Made by a program: the position numbers and the translations under genes
The notes under the pieces: model-generated
The model's input: only the letters and a program-made list of their open reading frames with translations
The model's database searches: none
Told to the model about the DNA's origin: nothing
Source: Synechococcus sp. WH 7805
Lineage (GTDB): Bacteria; Cyanobacteriota; Cyanobacteriia; PCC-6307; Cyanobiaceae
Assembly (NCBI RefSeq): GCF_000153285.1
Contig: NZ_CH724168.1
Location: 105,769-169,768, forward strand
Length of the DNA stretch: 64,000 bases
Reading direction: 5' to 3'
In this document: positions 18,583 through 27,751 of the stretch, piece by piece
How positions within the stretch are numbered: position 1 is the stretch's first letter
Layout: the number at the start of each line of letters is the position of its first letter

Positions 18583-18870
18583 ATGCATGTTCCACTTAAA
18601 ATTATTTCTGCTTTCACAATCCTTAGTTCCACCCTTTTCGGTGCGACAGCTGCTTCAGCTCATCCGCACCATACACATCGGGTCCGTGTTGGCTATCCCA
18701 GGAGATGTACTCGTTGCACAACACTTATTCGTGCCCAGTATCCTTCAGCTCCTTGTCATGTTCATGATCAAAGTCCATTGTGGCTGAGATCATCATTGTT
18801 GCTGTGGCCATCTTCAAGACTGCACTACCGGTCGGTCACGCGTATCCGTGTGAGTAGCCACAGTCACTAG
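18583..18870 (+). CDS. possible secreted His/Cys-rich small protein
   Basis: 95 residues from ATG 18583. A clear signal peptide (LKIISAFTILSSTLFGATAA) is followed by a mature part beginning SAHPHHTHRVRVGYPRRCTR, rich in His, Arg and Cys. The export signal is convincing. The C-terminal half (Ser/Arg/Leu-rich) is less so and may be out of the native frame. A metal-binding role would be speculation. Confidence 0.3.
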   Translation: MHVPLKIISAFTILSSTLFGATAASAHPHHTHRVRVGYPRRCTRCTTLIRAQYPSAPCHVHDQSPLWLRSSLLLWPSSRLHYRSVTRIRVSSHSH

Positions 18871-19217
18871 CCATGATTGTTCTTTGTGCATTGGTACCAC
18901 TGATGATGACCATTGTGGTGATTGAGGTGTTTGGTCATTGATCTCGTGCAACCGAGCTCTGTGTTGCTTCTGTCAGACCCAGCGCTCGGACGTCGCTTTG
19001 AGGTTCTTCTGTTCGGTGGTCGAATGTGTCGGTGCTTCGATGGCCCTCTGTTCAACAATGGTGAGTCGAGGCCATCTGCCCCCTGGGGCCGATGCTGATC
19101 AGGATATTCTTCAACATGGCGCGGATAACGTGGTTGGACCGTGTTCGATGCAGTGTTCTCGATTGATACGCCAGGCCAGTTTTTGCCAACAGGTGTTTGA
19201 TCGGCTATCAAATCCCT
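18871..19217. other. intergenic DNA with no supported gene
   Basis: 347 bases between two secreted-protein genes. ORFs exist on both strands but have no signal, motif or plausible composition. No terminator or strong repeat was seen. Confidence 0.3.
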
Positions 19218-19745
19218 ATGCGGCATCATTTCGAGCTGTTCAGGGTGATCATCAACCGACGGGTGCTCGCTGGGGGGCTGGTCACGGTTTTTGTGCTTTC
19301 CGATGCTTGCTTTGGAGCTGGCTCCAGGGGATCCAGCCAGGATTTTGAGGAGTGTGTGCTTCAGTCATCGGTTTTACCTGAAGCAGAGATCCGTTGGCAC
19401 TTGCCACGGCAACCCGGTGCACCGCTTGGGCTCTGGCGGGGGGACTTGACCCAGGCGGGCCAGCGCAAGGCTGAACTCACCGCATCACGTTTTCAGGGCT
19501 ATGGATCGGCGATCTGGAATCATGCGGGCGATACCGGACGAGCGGAGTACCTGATCCCTTTCATTGGCCCAAATCCGGCCAGAAGCGTTGGAGCCGCATC
19601 CGGCATTGACGGTTTTCTCTTCACTGGGCTTGGTTCTGATCTTTATTACGGCCGTGAGCGCAACAATCTGCCCCTGATTCGGGCTGCTGAGGGCGTCTGG
19701 AAGGTGAAATTAGGCTGCCGTCGATTTCTGATGTACAACAGGTAA
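19218..19745 (+). CDS. exported protein, hypothetical
   Basis: 175 residues from ATG 19218. An N-terminal hydrophobic stretch (VLAGGLVTVFVLSDACFGAG) is probably an export signal. The mature part has two further cysteines (DFEECVLQ and KLGCRRFL) at the ends of the domain, suggesting a disulfide, and a Gly/Tyr-rich central region (GFLFTGLGSDLYYGRERN). Periplasmic or outer location inferred. No known family recognised. Confidence 0.55.
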   Translation: MRHHFELFRVIINRRVLAGGLVTVFVLSDACFGAGSRGSSQDFEECVLQSSVLPEAEIRWHLPRQPGAPLGLWRGDLTQAGQRKAELTASRFQGYGSAIWNHAGDTGRAEYLIPFIGPNPARSVGAASGIDGFLFTGLGSDLYYGRERNNLPLIRAAEGVWKVKLGCRRFLMYNR

Positions 19746-19961
19746 TTGCTATTGCTCAGATATTCACAAAAAGCTTTGATTTGCTTGCTTGCTTCTTCAC
19801 AACTCGTTGTTTTTCGATTGCGAATATTGTTCTGAATCTTGCTAATCTTTTCCTGAACGGTTGCCTTGTTTGTGCTGGCGCTGTTTAAATCTTTAACAGT
19901 CTGAGCAATCTTTGCCTCAGATTGATTGAGAAAATGTCCTCTCTTTCCTCGATTTTCAATC

Positions 19962-21560
19962 ATGGCTGCAGTCATTCCTGGCCTTTCTCTGTCTAAAATT
20001 GAGGAGGTCATCAGTACTCTGGGCCTGGAACCCCTGGATCCTGCTGTTCTTCAAGAGTTGCTTGACAAAGTTCAGGCTATTGAGAATCAGGTTAATGGTG
20101 AGTTTTTTAATGCTTCACCTGTTGGCGTAGAGAATGAATTGGTTCGAGTTATTGTTGAGAATTTTGTTCAGGGTCGAGACATAATTGTGGAGCCCTTTTT
20201 TATAGTCGACGAAGGGGAGGAGTTTCGCTTAAATGGTTCAATCTTCTCTCCAATTGTTCTGAATCAAGGGACAATTTTTGATGATGGTTTGTTGGGAGAT
20301 AACATTTTCTCCGGCTTCCTCAGCAATGAAGGTGTCATCGATTTTGTATCTGGTCAGGTTGATATCCTTGCGATCACAGGTGGTTTGGCGAATGGCGGCC
20401 TTCTGAGTACTGGTTTCGGTACAGACCTGGTCAGCGGAACAGCAACAGGGTCGATCCGTGTTGATGGCATTTTGAATGAAGGTCTGCTGACAACCGGCGT
20501 TGGAGGCGATCAGATTATCGGTAATGCATTGGGTCTTCGCGATGTCACTGGCATTGAAAATAGCGGTGGTGGTGAAATCATCACAGGTCGTGGTGATGAC
20601 CTGATTGATGGTGAAGCAGCCGGAACCGATGGTGTTGTTGGAATCAATAATGACAACTCCGCCGTGATTCGTACAGGCTTAGGTGAAGATCAGATTATCG
20701 GCTTTGCTGACGATTTGACCGGTTTGGCGGAATCTGGCGAGATGAGCGGCATCCTCAATCGTGGTAACTCCTTGATTGATGCCGGTGTTGGTGAAGATAT
20801 CATCGAGGGGGTGGCTGTTGTGAATGCTGTGACTGATTCCGGTCGGATTGCAGGTATCACTAATCAAATCTCTCTCATCAAGCTTGGTTCCGGTGAAGAT
20901 GGTCTGTTTGGTGAGGCACTGGCTGCTGGCGCGACATCGGCCTCAGGAGTGATCAGCTTGCAGGGAGAGATTGACGCAGGAGCTGGGGAAGATTTTGTGT
21001 TTGGTCTAGGTGAATCTCAAGGCGGGCAACAGGTTTCTGGGGTCGCTCTTGTGTCATCAAGACTTCGATTGGGTAGCGGAGAAGATGCGATCCAAGGTCT
21101 CGCTTCTGGAGGCCTCATTAATGCTGGTGTTTTTGTTGATCAAAACAGTGTGATCAATGCTGGAACTGGTGAAGACTCTCTCTTGGGATGGGGTTTGTCC
21201 ACTGAAGACAATTCTGCAATCACGAACTTTGGCTTGATCAAAATGGGTCGTGGCAGCGACCTCGTTGATGCCTCCTTCGGAGGCTTCAATGGCGACGGAC
21301 TGACGAAGTTAGGGGCTGGTGACGACCAACTTCTCGGTTTTGGTACGGGCTTCTTTAATGGTGGTCGTGGCCTTGACACTCTTCAATTGGGTGAAGGAGA
21401 GTATCTCTTTGATTCCGCTGCTGGCACACTGGTTTCCGCTGGCATCACAATGAACCTGGCCAATATTGAGCAGGTTGGCGGTTTCGCTGACACTCAATTC
21501 CTGCTTCTGCAAGACGGAACTTACATCGTTAACGCAGAGAATCAAATTCAGTTTGTCTGA
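19962..21560 (+). CDS. secreted beta-solenoid protein with degenerate RTX-like motifs
   Basis: 532 residues from ATG 19962 (the frame opens at 19926). A helical N-terminal domain (residues 1-60) has no signal peptide. About eleven dispersed motifs of the form G-x-G-E/D-D-x-hydrophobic-x-G follow (GLGEDQIIG, GVGEDIIEG, GSGEDGLFG, GAGEDFVFG, GRGDDLIDG, GAGDDQLLG), 25-45 residues apart, between beta-rich segments. In classical RTX repeats the nonapeptides are in tandem; here each caps one longer coil. The C-terminal ~80 residues could hold a type I secretion signal. A strong terminator follows. Surface or extracellular role inferred. Confidence 0.7.
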   Translation: MAAVIPGLSLSKIEEVISTLGLEPLDPAVLQELLDKVQAIENQVNGEFFNASPVGVENELVRVIVENFVQGRDIIVEPFFIVDEGEEFRLNGSIFSPIVLNQGTIFDDGLLGDNIFSGFLSNEGVIDFVSGQVDILAITGGLANGGLLSTGFGTDLVSGTATGSIRVDGILNEGLLTTGVGGDQIIGNALGLRDVTGIENSGGGEIITGRGDDLIDGEAAGTDGVVGINNDNSAVIRTGLGEDQIIGFADDLTGLAESGEMSGILNRGNSLIDAGVGEDIIEGVAVVNAVTDSGRIAGITNQISLIKLGSGEDGLFGEALAAGATSASGVISLQGEIDAGAGEDFVFGLGESQGGQQVSGVALVSSRLRLGSGEDAIQGLASGGLINAGVFVDQNSVINAGTGEDSLLGWGLSTEDNSAITNFGLIKMGRGSDLVDASFGGFNGDGLTKLGAGDDQLLGFGTGFFNGGRGLDTLQLGEGEYLFDSAAGTLVSAGITMNLANIEQVGGFADTQFLLLQDGTYIVNAENQIQFV

Positions 21561-21601
21561 GCTTGTTTTTGGCTTCTAACGGACTGTTTATTCAGCTTTG
21601 C

Positions 21602-21626
21602 AAGCCCGCTTCGGCGGGCTTTTTTG
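21602..21626 (+). terminator. rho-independent terminator
   Basis: A GC-rich hairpin, AAGCCCGC-TTCG-GCGGGCTT, runs into a T-run starting 41 bases after the stop of the RTX-like gene. The TTCG tetraloop and T-tail make this a textbook intrinsic terminator for that gene. Confidence 0.9.
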
Positions 21627-22211
21627 ATGGTTTTCTTTTCTCGGTTGGCTGTCGACACAACAACGCACTTCAGCCATGACTTGAGCCACTGGTGAACAAT
21701 TGGCATGAAGCGCTTTGTGTAGTGTGCGGGGGACAGATGTTCCCATCTTTGAACACTCCGGCACTCTCTATGTGGTGTCGTGAGTCTTGTCACTTTTGAG
21801 TGGTCCGCGATGAGCTGACCTGAATTGGCCAGCGTTTTCGTGTTTCTAGCTAGCGGCAGTGTTGGCTCTTGCTTTGTGTGCTGTTTTGTTGTTCCTGGTC
21901 GATCAAAGGTCGTGATGTTTGGGCTGCTTTCTCTAAGTTCATCAACGATCGCGTCGTGATCAGAACTTCATTGAAACAGAGCTGTAGATAATGATACGAC
22001 TAGAACAGCTTGCTTCAATCAGTCGTGTACATGTCCCCTCGGTTGTCGTGACGAGACGACCTCAGCAATGCAATCTCCATGGGTTAGACCAATGCTCAAT
22101 GACTCTCTTTGAGCTCTACTGTTCGCCAACGCACGACTCAGCTTGTTGGAATTAACGACGCTCTGGACGTTCAGTGTTTGAGCGATGCCAACAACGCTCC
22201 TGTAGACACGC
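21627..22211. other. intergenic region between two convergent terminators
   Basis: About 585 bases bounded by the terminator of the plus-strand solenoid gene and that of the minus-strand giant RTX gene. Short frames are present but none has protein-like composition or a start site. No repeat or RNA structure was recognised. Confidence 0.3.
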
Positions 22212-22243
22212 AAAAAAAAACCCCCGTTGCAAGCAACGGGGGT
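22212..22243 (-). terminator. rho-independent terminator of the giant RTX gene
   Basis: Read on the minus strand, the hairpin AACCCCCGTTGC-TTGCAACGGGGGTT runs into a run of nine T (A-run at 22212-22220). It begins 22 bases past the stop codon of the giant gene. A perfect stem and U-tract make this a confident call. Confidence 0.92.
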
Positions 22244-22264
22244 TGGAATCACTTCAAAGACAGA

Positions 22265-25200
22265 TCAGATGAGAACGTCAACGAAGTCGAAATCGGTCGC
22301 GACATTGAAATTGCCAATCGTTGTGGCAATCAGGTCACCATTCTGTGTGATGGTGTTGTTGTTGGAGAAGTTGTAATCGCCAAACGCACCACTGAGCTGG
22401 ATGGTATCCACTCCGGTCTCGAAGTCGAGAATCTGAGCGAAGCCAATGCCTTCGTAGAAGACCTGATCGGCAGAACCGAGAACGAAGAGGTCTTCACCGA
22501 TGCCACCAGTGAGTTGATCGAAATCATTGGCGCCGAAGTCAGTACCAACGCCATTGATCACGTCGTTGCCTTCGCCACCGAAGAGGCTGTCGTTGCCAAC
22601 GCCACCGACGAGGTTGTCAGCACCTGCATCGCCATTGATCTCGTCGGCGCCTGCACCACCCGTGAGGATGTCTGCACCACCGCGACCGTTGAGGACGTCG
22701 TTTCCATCCTCACCAGCGATGATGTTGGAACCATCGTCACCACTGAGGGTGTCGGCGACGTCAGTACCCACCACATTGTCGAAGTTGAAGACTTCGAAGT
22801 TGATTGGATCAACCGCAGGCAGGTTGACGTTCACTGTCAGAGAATTGGCAGCAAGATCAACAGCAAGAGAGGCGGTCGCTCCACCGGGAACTTCGCCATC
22901 GATGGTGTTGACCTGTGTTGCATCAGCAACGATCCGCTCAACGTTCGTGAAGTTGTCTTCACCAAGACCGCCGAGGACTCCACCCTTACGGACGAAGCCT
23001 GTTGCAGCGAGAGTCACGCCTGCACCCAGACCGGTGTAGTCGATGGTGTCGGTACCACCAGATCCGTTGAAGACGTCGTTGCCTGCACTGCCACCAAAGA
23101 CGTTGTCGTTGTCGTTGCCTTTGATGTTGTCGGTGTTGTCGGTACCGTCAACATTGTCGAAGTTTTCAACGTTGAAGGTAAAAGGCCCAACACCTGGTGT
23201 GCTGATGTTGACTGTCAGCAGCTCTTGGGAGAGGTCAACGACAAATGAGCCGTTGCCAGCAGCGTTCAGTTCACCATCGATGGTGTTGGTGAAGTTCGCA
23301 TCACCAATGATGGTTTGAATGTTGGCAATGGTGTCGTTTCCGAGTGATCCAATGCCAGCAGCATCAACAACGCCTTTGGCGATATCTCCGCTTCCACCCA
23401 GGGTTACAGCACCACCGAAATTGCTGTAATCAAGTGTGTTGACACCACCAGCTCCGTCGTAAGCGTCGTTGCCGGTCGTTCCGAAGAAGACGTTGTCGGT
23501 GGCACTTCCAGTGATGAAGTCACTGTTGAAGCTGCCTCTCACATCGTCGAAGTTTGCAACGTCGAAGAACAGAGGACCAACATTGGGGGTGAACAAGGCA
23601 ACTTCGAGAGTGCCTGCTCCAAGGTCTGCAGAAATCTGTGAGATTTCTCCAAAAGCTGCATCAATTGTGTTGGTCTGACCTGCATCAGCGACGACCTCAT
23701 TGATTGACCTCAGAAGGTCAAGTCCGAGATCTCCTTTGTCGACGAGACCAGTTGCATTCAGGGTGATGTCAGTATCAAGTCCGCTGTAATCAGCGGTATC
23801 AAAACCGTCGCCACCATCAAGAAGGTCGAATCCTGAGGAACCGGTGAAAACGTTGTTGTTGTCGTTACCAACAATCAAGTCACTGTTGTCAGTACCCACC
23901 ACGTTGTCGAAGTTGACAACTTGGAAGTTGAAGGGGCCCACATTGGTTGTGTTGACATTAACTGTCAGTGTCTCTTCGGCGAGGTTAACGACGAATGAGC
24001 CGTTGCCTGCAGCGTTCAGTTGACCATCAATGGTGTTGGTGAAGTTCGCATTACCAATGATCTTTTCGATCGTGTTGGTGAATGGTGCCGTGCTTTCGCC
24101 GACCAGTTGGTCGTTTCCGAGTGATCCGACGCCAGCAGCATCAACAACGCCTTTGGCGATATCTCCACTGCCACCCAGGGTTACAGCGCCACCGAGATTG
24201 CTGTAATCGAGGGTATCGTTACGGCCACCACCGTTAATCCTGTCGTTACCAGTACTGCCGAAGATGGTGTCATTACCGGCATTACCTAACAGAGTGTCGT
24301 CACCAGTACCACCATCGATGAGGTCAGCGCCATTTCTTCCAGTGATGAAATCGTTACCAATACCACCACTCAAGACGTCAGCATTGCCGCCGCCATCAAT
24401 CTTGTCGTTACCTTCACCACCCAAAACGATGTCATTTCCGCTGTCACCTCTCAGAGTGTCGTTACCGGCACCACCATCAACATTATCGTTGCCCTTACGA
24501 GCAAAGATGATGTCGTCTCCACCTTCACCAGCCAAAAAGTTAGCGGAATCCGAACCTCTGATGATGTCAGCAGCTCCGGTACCGATAACATCGCTGAAGT
24601 TTTGAAGAGCGAAGTCGAGAGGCCCAACTGTTGGTGTGCTGATATCGACGATCAGTGACTGGAAGCCTTCTGCATCTTCACGAAGATCAATATTGAAGGA
24701 ACTATTTGTATTTAAGGGATTAACATTGAGTTGACCGCTGATGGTGTTTGTGAACTCCTCGTTACCAATGATGGTTTCGATGGAATTGACAATTGGATCG
24801 GCTGGTGTGCCAGCACCGGTGCCTATAAGCAGATCGTTTCCGAGGGATCCAATGCCGTTAGCATCAACAACGCCTTTGGCGATATCTCCGCTTCCGCCAA
24901 GGGTGAGGGCGCCTTCTAGTTCGCTGTAATCAACTGTGTCGTTACCACCCAAGCCACTAATAGTGTCATCACCAGTGCTTCCGGTGAAATCATTGTCGTC
25001 ATCGTTGCCGATGATCGAGTCATTATTGACAGTTCCGACGACATTGTCGAAATTCTGAATGTCGAAGCTAACAGGACCACTGAAGAATGGATTGGCGACA
25101 ATTGGTGTGATTGTTAAAATTCCAAATCCCGCTGCAGTTCCACCAGCACCAAGATTTACATCGAATCTTGCATTACCTGCGGAATTCAGCTCACCATCAA

Positions 25201-26539
25201 TTGTGTTGGTGAAGCTTCCATCAGCGATAATTCGTTCGATGTTAAGGATCTGATCTTGACCAAGCTCATCCTTAACGATGCTGCCGCTTCCACCCAAAGT
25301 GACAGCTGCACCTAGATCAGAATAATCAAGGGTGTCAAAACCAAGACCACCGTTGTAGAAATCAAATTCTCCGGATCCGAAGAAAGTATTGGCCCCATCA
25401 CTGCCAATAATGGTGTCGCTGTTGTCGGTACCGCGAACGTTTTCGAAGTTTTCAATATCGAACGTCAGCTGCCCGCTCTCAGGAATAAACGGCAGTAAAG
25501 GATCGATGAAATTGATTTGAAGGATTCCTGAGTTAGCCGTTACGCCTCCACTACCCAGATTGACGTTAATAAACGCCTTATTGGGAACGTCAGTAGCAGC
25601 ATTAATCAGATCGTTAGTGCTGCCGGCACTACCAACAATTTTCTCGATGTTGAAGAGTTGGCTAGTGGAAGTGACGCCGAAGGGCCCATCAAATTCGATC
25701 GTGCCACCAGCGTTAAGGGTGACTTTGCTGTCTAAGTTGTCCTTAACTGCACTGAAATCAACAGTGTCAAAACCTTCGCCACCGTCGAAGAAATCATTGC
25801 CCAAGCTTCCACCAAAGGTGTTAGCGACGTCGCTACCAACGATGACATCATCGTTAACGGTGCCGATCACATCGGTGAAGTTGACAACGTTAAAGGTTCT
25901 GTCTCCTTCAGGGTCGTTGATGTCACCGACTGTCAGTAATCCCTGGGAGAGATCAACGTCGTAGACATTGCTGAGCTGCTCATCCAGAGTGCCATCAATC
26001 GTGTTCGTGCCAGAGTCGGAACCAACAATCGTTTCGAAGTTGCTAAAGCCATCAGCTTCGGTCACCATGCCGAAATCTTTAAAAGCTAAAGCTGTATCGA
26101 CAGTAATAGTTGGAATAAGGCCAACTGTTAGTGCGTCTGGGTTGGCAATCGTAATGGTTTGGAAATTGCCGATGTTGATATCAGCAGCCAAATCGCTGTA
26201 GTCGAGTGTATCGTTTCCTACTGAGCCATCGAGCTCGTCAAAGCCTTCGCTGCCGGAAATAACATTGTCGCCGAGACTGCCAATAATGACATCGTTATTG
26301 ACCGTGCCAATAACATTGGAGAAATTTTCAACTCTAAAACTTTGTGAAGCAGGTGCTAAGGTTCCGCTAACAATATTGACGGTGAAATTATCAGCAGTCG
26401 GTAACAGTAGATTGATGTCAAATGCACCGTTGCTACTGCCTACACCGCTGATGGTGTTGACTTGCGTTGAATCGCCAACGATGGTTTGGATCGAAGGAAC
26501 GAGGTCAGCTGTAGTGAAGGGGGGGGGTAAACGCGCCAA
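22265..26539 (-). CDS. giant RTX-type calcium-binding repeat protein, main part (frame 2)
   Basis: 1424 residues. It is built from ~190-residue modules, each with a TNTIDG strand, a FDNVVGT segment, RTX-like GSxGND motifs and the recurring GGSGDIAKGVVDAAGIGSLG block. Classical tandem nonapeptides (GGAGNDTLRGDSGND, GGTGDDTLLGNAGND) cluster at ~700-790 and ~1290-1370. The C-terminal ~60 residues lack repeats and end in a hydrophobic short tail (FDFVDVLI), as in type I secretion substrates. The nominal TTG start lies inside a coding region: the gene is continuous with the upstream frame 26505-26909 and is split by a G9 tract. Probable surface-layer or motility/adhesion protein. Confidence 0.8.
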   Translation of the reverse strand: MARLPPPFTTADLVPSIQTIVGDSTQVNTISGVGSSNGAFDINLLLPTADNFTVNIVSGTLAPASQSFRVENFSNVIGTVNNDVIIGSLGDNVISGSEGFDELDGSVGNDTLDYSDLAADINIGNFQTITIANPDALTVGLIPTITVDTALAFKDFGMVTEADGFSNFETIVGSDSGTNTIDGTLDEQLSNVYDVDLSQGLLTVGDINDPEGDRTFNVVNFTDVIGTVNDDVIVGSDVANTFGGSLGNDFFDGGEGFDTVDFSAVKDNLDSKVTLNAGGTIEFDGPFGVTSTSQLFNIEKIVGSAGSTNDLINAATDVPNKAFINVNLGSGGVTANSGILQINFIDPLLPFIPESGQLTFDIENFENVRGTDNSDTIIGSDGANTFFGSGEFDFYNGGLGFDTLDYSDLGAAVTLGGSGSIVKDELGQDQILNIERIIADGSFTNTIDGELNSAGNARFDVNLGAGGTAAGFGILTITPIVANPFFSGPVSFDIQNFDNVVGTVNNDSIIGNDDDNDFTGSTGDDTISGLGGNDTVDYSELEGALTLGGSGDIAKGVVDANGIGSLGNDLLIGTGAGTPADPIVNSIETIIGNEEFTNTISGQLNVNPLNTNSSFNIDLREDAEGFQSLIVDISTPTVGPLDFALQNFSDVIGTGAADIIRGSDSANFLAGEGGDDIIFARKGNDNVDGGAGNDTLRGDSGNDIVLGGEGNDKIDGGGNADVLSGGIGNDFITGRNGADLIDGGTGDDTLLGNAGNDTIFGSTGNDRINGGGRNDTLDYSNLGGAVTLGGSGDIAKGVVDAAGVGSLGNDQLVGESTAPFTNTIEKIIGNANFTNTIDGQLNAAGNGSFVVNLAEETLTVNVNTTNVGPFNFQVVNFDNVVGTDNSDLIVGNDNNNVFTGSSGFDLLDGGDGFDTADYSGLDTDITLNATGLVDKGDLGLDLLRSINEVVADAGQTNTIDAAFGEISQISADLGAGTLEVALFTPNVGPLFFDVANFDDVRGSFNSDFITGSATDNVFFGTTGNDAYDGAGGVNTLDYSNFGGAVTLGGSGDIAKGVVDAAGIGSLGNDTIANIQTIIGDANFTNTIDGELNAAGNGSFVVDLSQELLTVNISTPGVGPFTFNVENFDNVDGTDNTDNIKGNDNDNVFGGSAGNDVFNGSGGTDTIDYTGLGAGVTLAATGFVRKGGVLGGLGEDNFTNVERIVADATQVNTIDGEVPGGATASLAVDLAANSLTVNVNLPAVDPINFEVFNFDNVVGTDVADTLSGDDGSNIIAGEDGNDVLNGRGGADILTGGAGADEINGDAGADNLVGGVGNDSLFGGEGNDVINGVGTDFGANDFDQLTGGIGEDLFVLGSADQVFYEGIGFAQILDFETGVDTIQLSGAFGDYNFSNNNTITQNGDLIATTIGNFNVATDFDFVDVLI

Positions 26540-26909
26540 ATCCCGTCAATGGAACTAATTGATCGGTTCCGGCAGAAGCACTTGTGAGAGAACTGTTTGT
26601 AAACTCTTTTTCAATACGGCCTTGCGTGAATAGCGTTACGGCAAGAGCACTTCCCTCATAGGTAAGTGTGTTGATGTTGCTACCGCCAAAGAGGAGGTCA
26701 TCTCCTTGTCCGCCAATAATGGTGTCATTCCCTGTACCGGCATCAACAGTATCGTCGCCAGTACCGGGGTCGATTGTGTCATCTCCACCCAGGCTTGCGA
26801 TGGAGTCGTCACCTTCTAGACCAAAGACTTGATCGGCATTGGGCGTGGTAGGTGGTGCGAATGCGGCATTGATGTCGTCGTTGCCAGTAGTTCCAACTAC
26901 AAGGGCCAT
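26505..26909 (-). CDS. giant RTX-type protein, N-terminal part (frame 1)
   Basis: 134 codons from the ATG at 26909. The protein starts MALVVGTTGNDDINAAFA and already contains RTX nonapeptides (GLEGDDSIASLGGDD, GTGDDTVDAGTGND, GGQGDDLLFGG). It has no classical signal peptide, as expected for a type I substrate. It ends in ten residues beyond the homopolymer that do not fit the repeat pattern. With eight instead of nine C on the coding strand it would fuse to the 1424-residue frame, giving about 1547 residues. The two entries are best read as one interrupted gene. Confidence 0.75.
   Translation of the reverse strand: MALVVGTTGNDDINAAFAPPTTPNADQVFGLEGDDSIASLGGDDTIDPGTGDDTVDAGTGNDTIIGGQGDDLLFGGSNINTLTYEGSALAVTLFTQGRIEKEFTNSSLTSASAGTDQLVPLTGFGAFTPPLHYS
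26519..26527. repeat. G9 homopolymer at the frame break of the giant RTX gene
   Basis: Nine consecutive G on the plus strand (nine C on the coding strand) coincide exactly with the change of frame between the two RTX frames. Eight or eleven bases would restore a single ORF. Runs of this length are slippage-prone, so this is either an on/off phase-variation switch or an assembly/sequencing error. Confidence 0.85.
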
Positions 26910-27751
26910 TTGGGAAAATTCTGAAGAACAAAAAGGGTCCGGATCCTTTACTGCAATGCAGTAGAAGGTCCCGTTAGCTTAGCTACCTAATTATTATTGG
27001 TCAAGATTTTATAAAAATTTTTTGATGAGTATTAAATGAGAACATTGTGAAGGTTTCTGCTTTATGGATTACCTGGTTTGATTATCTTTTAATATTTTCC
27101 TTCATAAATGTATAGTATTCGCTGAGTGGTCGGTGTGAATCTTGCTTTATGCCGCTTTTGCTACCGTCTAGGTATGTTTTCGTTTGACGCCCATTCGTCT
27201 TTGGGTCTCATCAGGCCAGTAAGGTCAAAGTGAATTGATTGTGCCTGTCAGGCGGTCAGTTGAAATGTACCAGTTTTGAGGTGCGACACGAACGAATCGA
27301 GCCAGTGCTTGAACGCAGCTTGAGATGTTTTGTTTTAAACAACTCTTGAGGCATGGATTTCATCGGCTTTGGATCTGCAACGCCACGGCTTACGCAAGCA
27401 GAATTATCGCTTTTATGGTTCTTGTGCTGCGTTGTTCGTCTGCGAGGTCAGCCTTCTTCTTTGGCAAAGCGGCACCGCTGTCGTTGATTGAGCAAGAACT
27501 GGCGAGATGGCAATAACGTCGATGCCATGGAGCCACCTGCTGTTGTTTCTAGAGAAGCCAGCGGCTTTCTCGATGCTGCGTCCATCTCTCTGGATCCTTG
27601 ATGTGCTGAGCTGCTCAATGTCCTGGTTCAGATCCGCGATCAGCTTGCTGAAGCGAACGTCTGCCCCCCCCCAACAGCGCTGTTGCCGTCCCCGATTCAC
27701 TCCTGGATCCCGTGTTATCCAGTTTTCATCGAGGCGTACCGCACCTGCTGA
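26910..27751. promoter_or_regulatory. upstream region of the giant RTX gene; otherwise no supported gene
   Basis: 842 bases. The first ~200 (26930-27130) are strongly AT-rich and probably contain the promoter of the giant gene. 27413-27700 has a minus-strand frame of 95 codons with fair composition (FSKLIADLNQDIEQL) just downstream of the MscS gene, but no family is recognised. It contains a second nine-base homopolymer (C9 at 27664-27672). I do not call it a gene. Confidence 0.3.

Noticed and set aside
19646..20011. 121-codon minus-strand frame between the exported protein and the RTX-like gene
   Set aside because: Part of it is Lys/Asn-rich and protein-like, but it overlaps both flanking genes and has no signal or motif, so I do not call it.
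22109..23248. 379-codon plus-strand frame rich in Val/Thr/Asp
   Set aside because: Mirror of the RTX repeats on the other strand; composition follows from the repeat codons and no family features are present.
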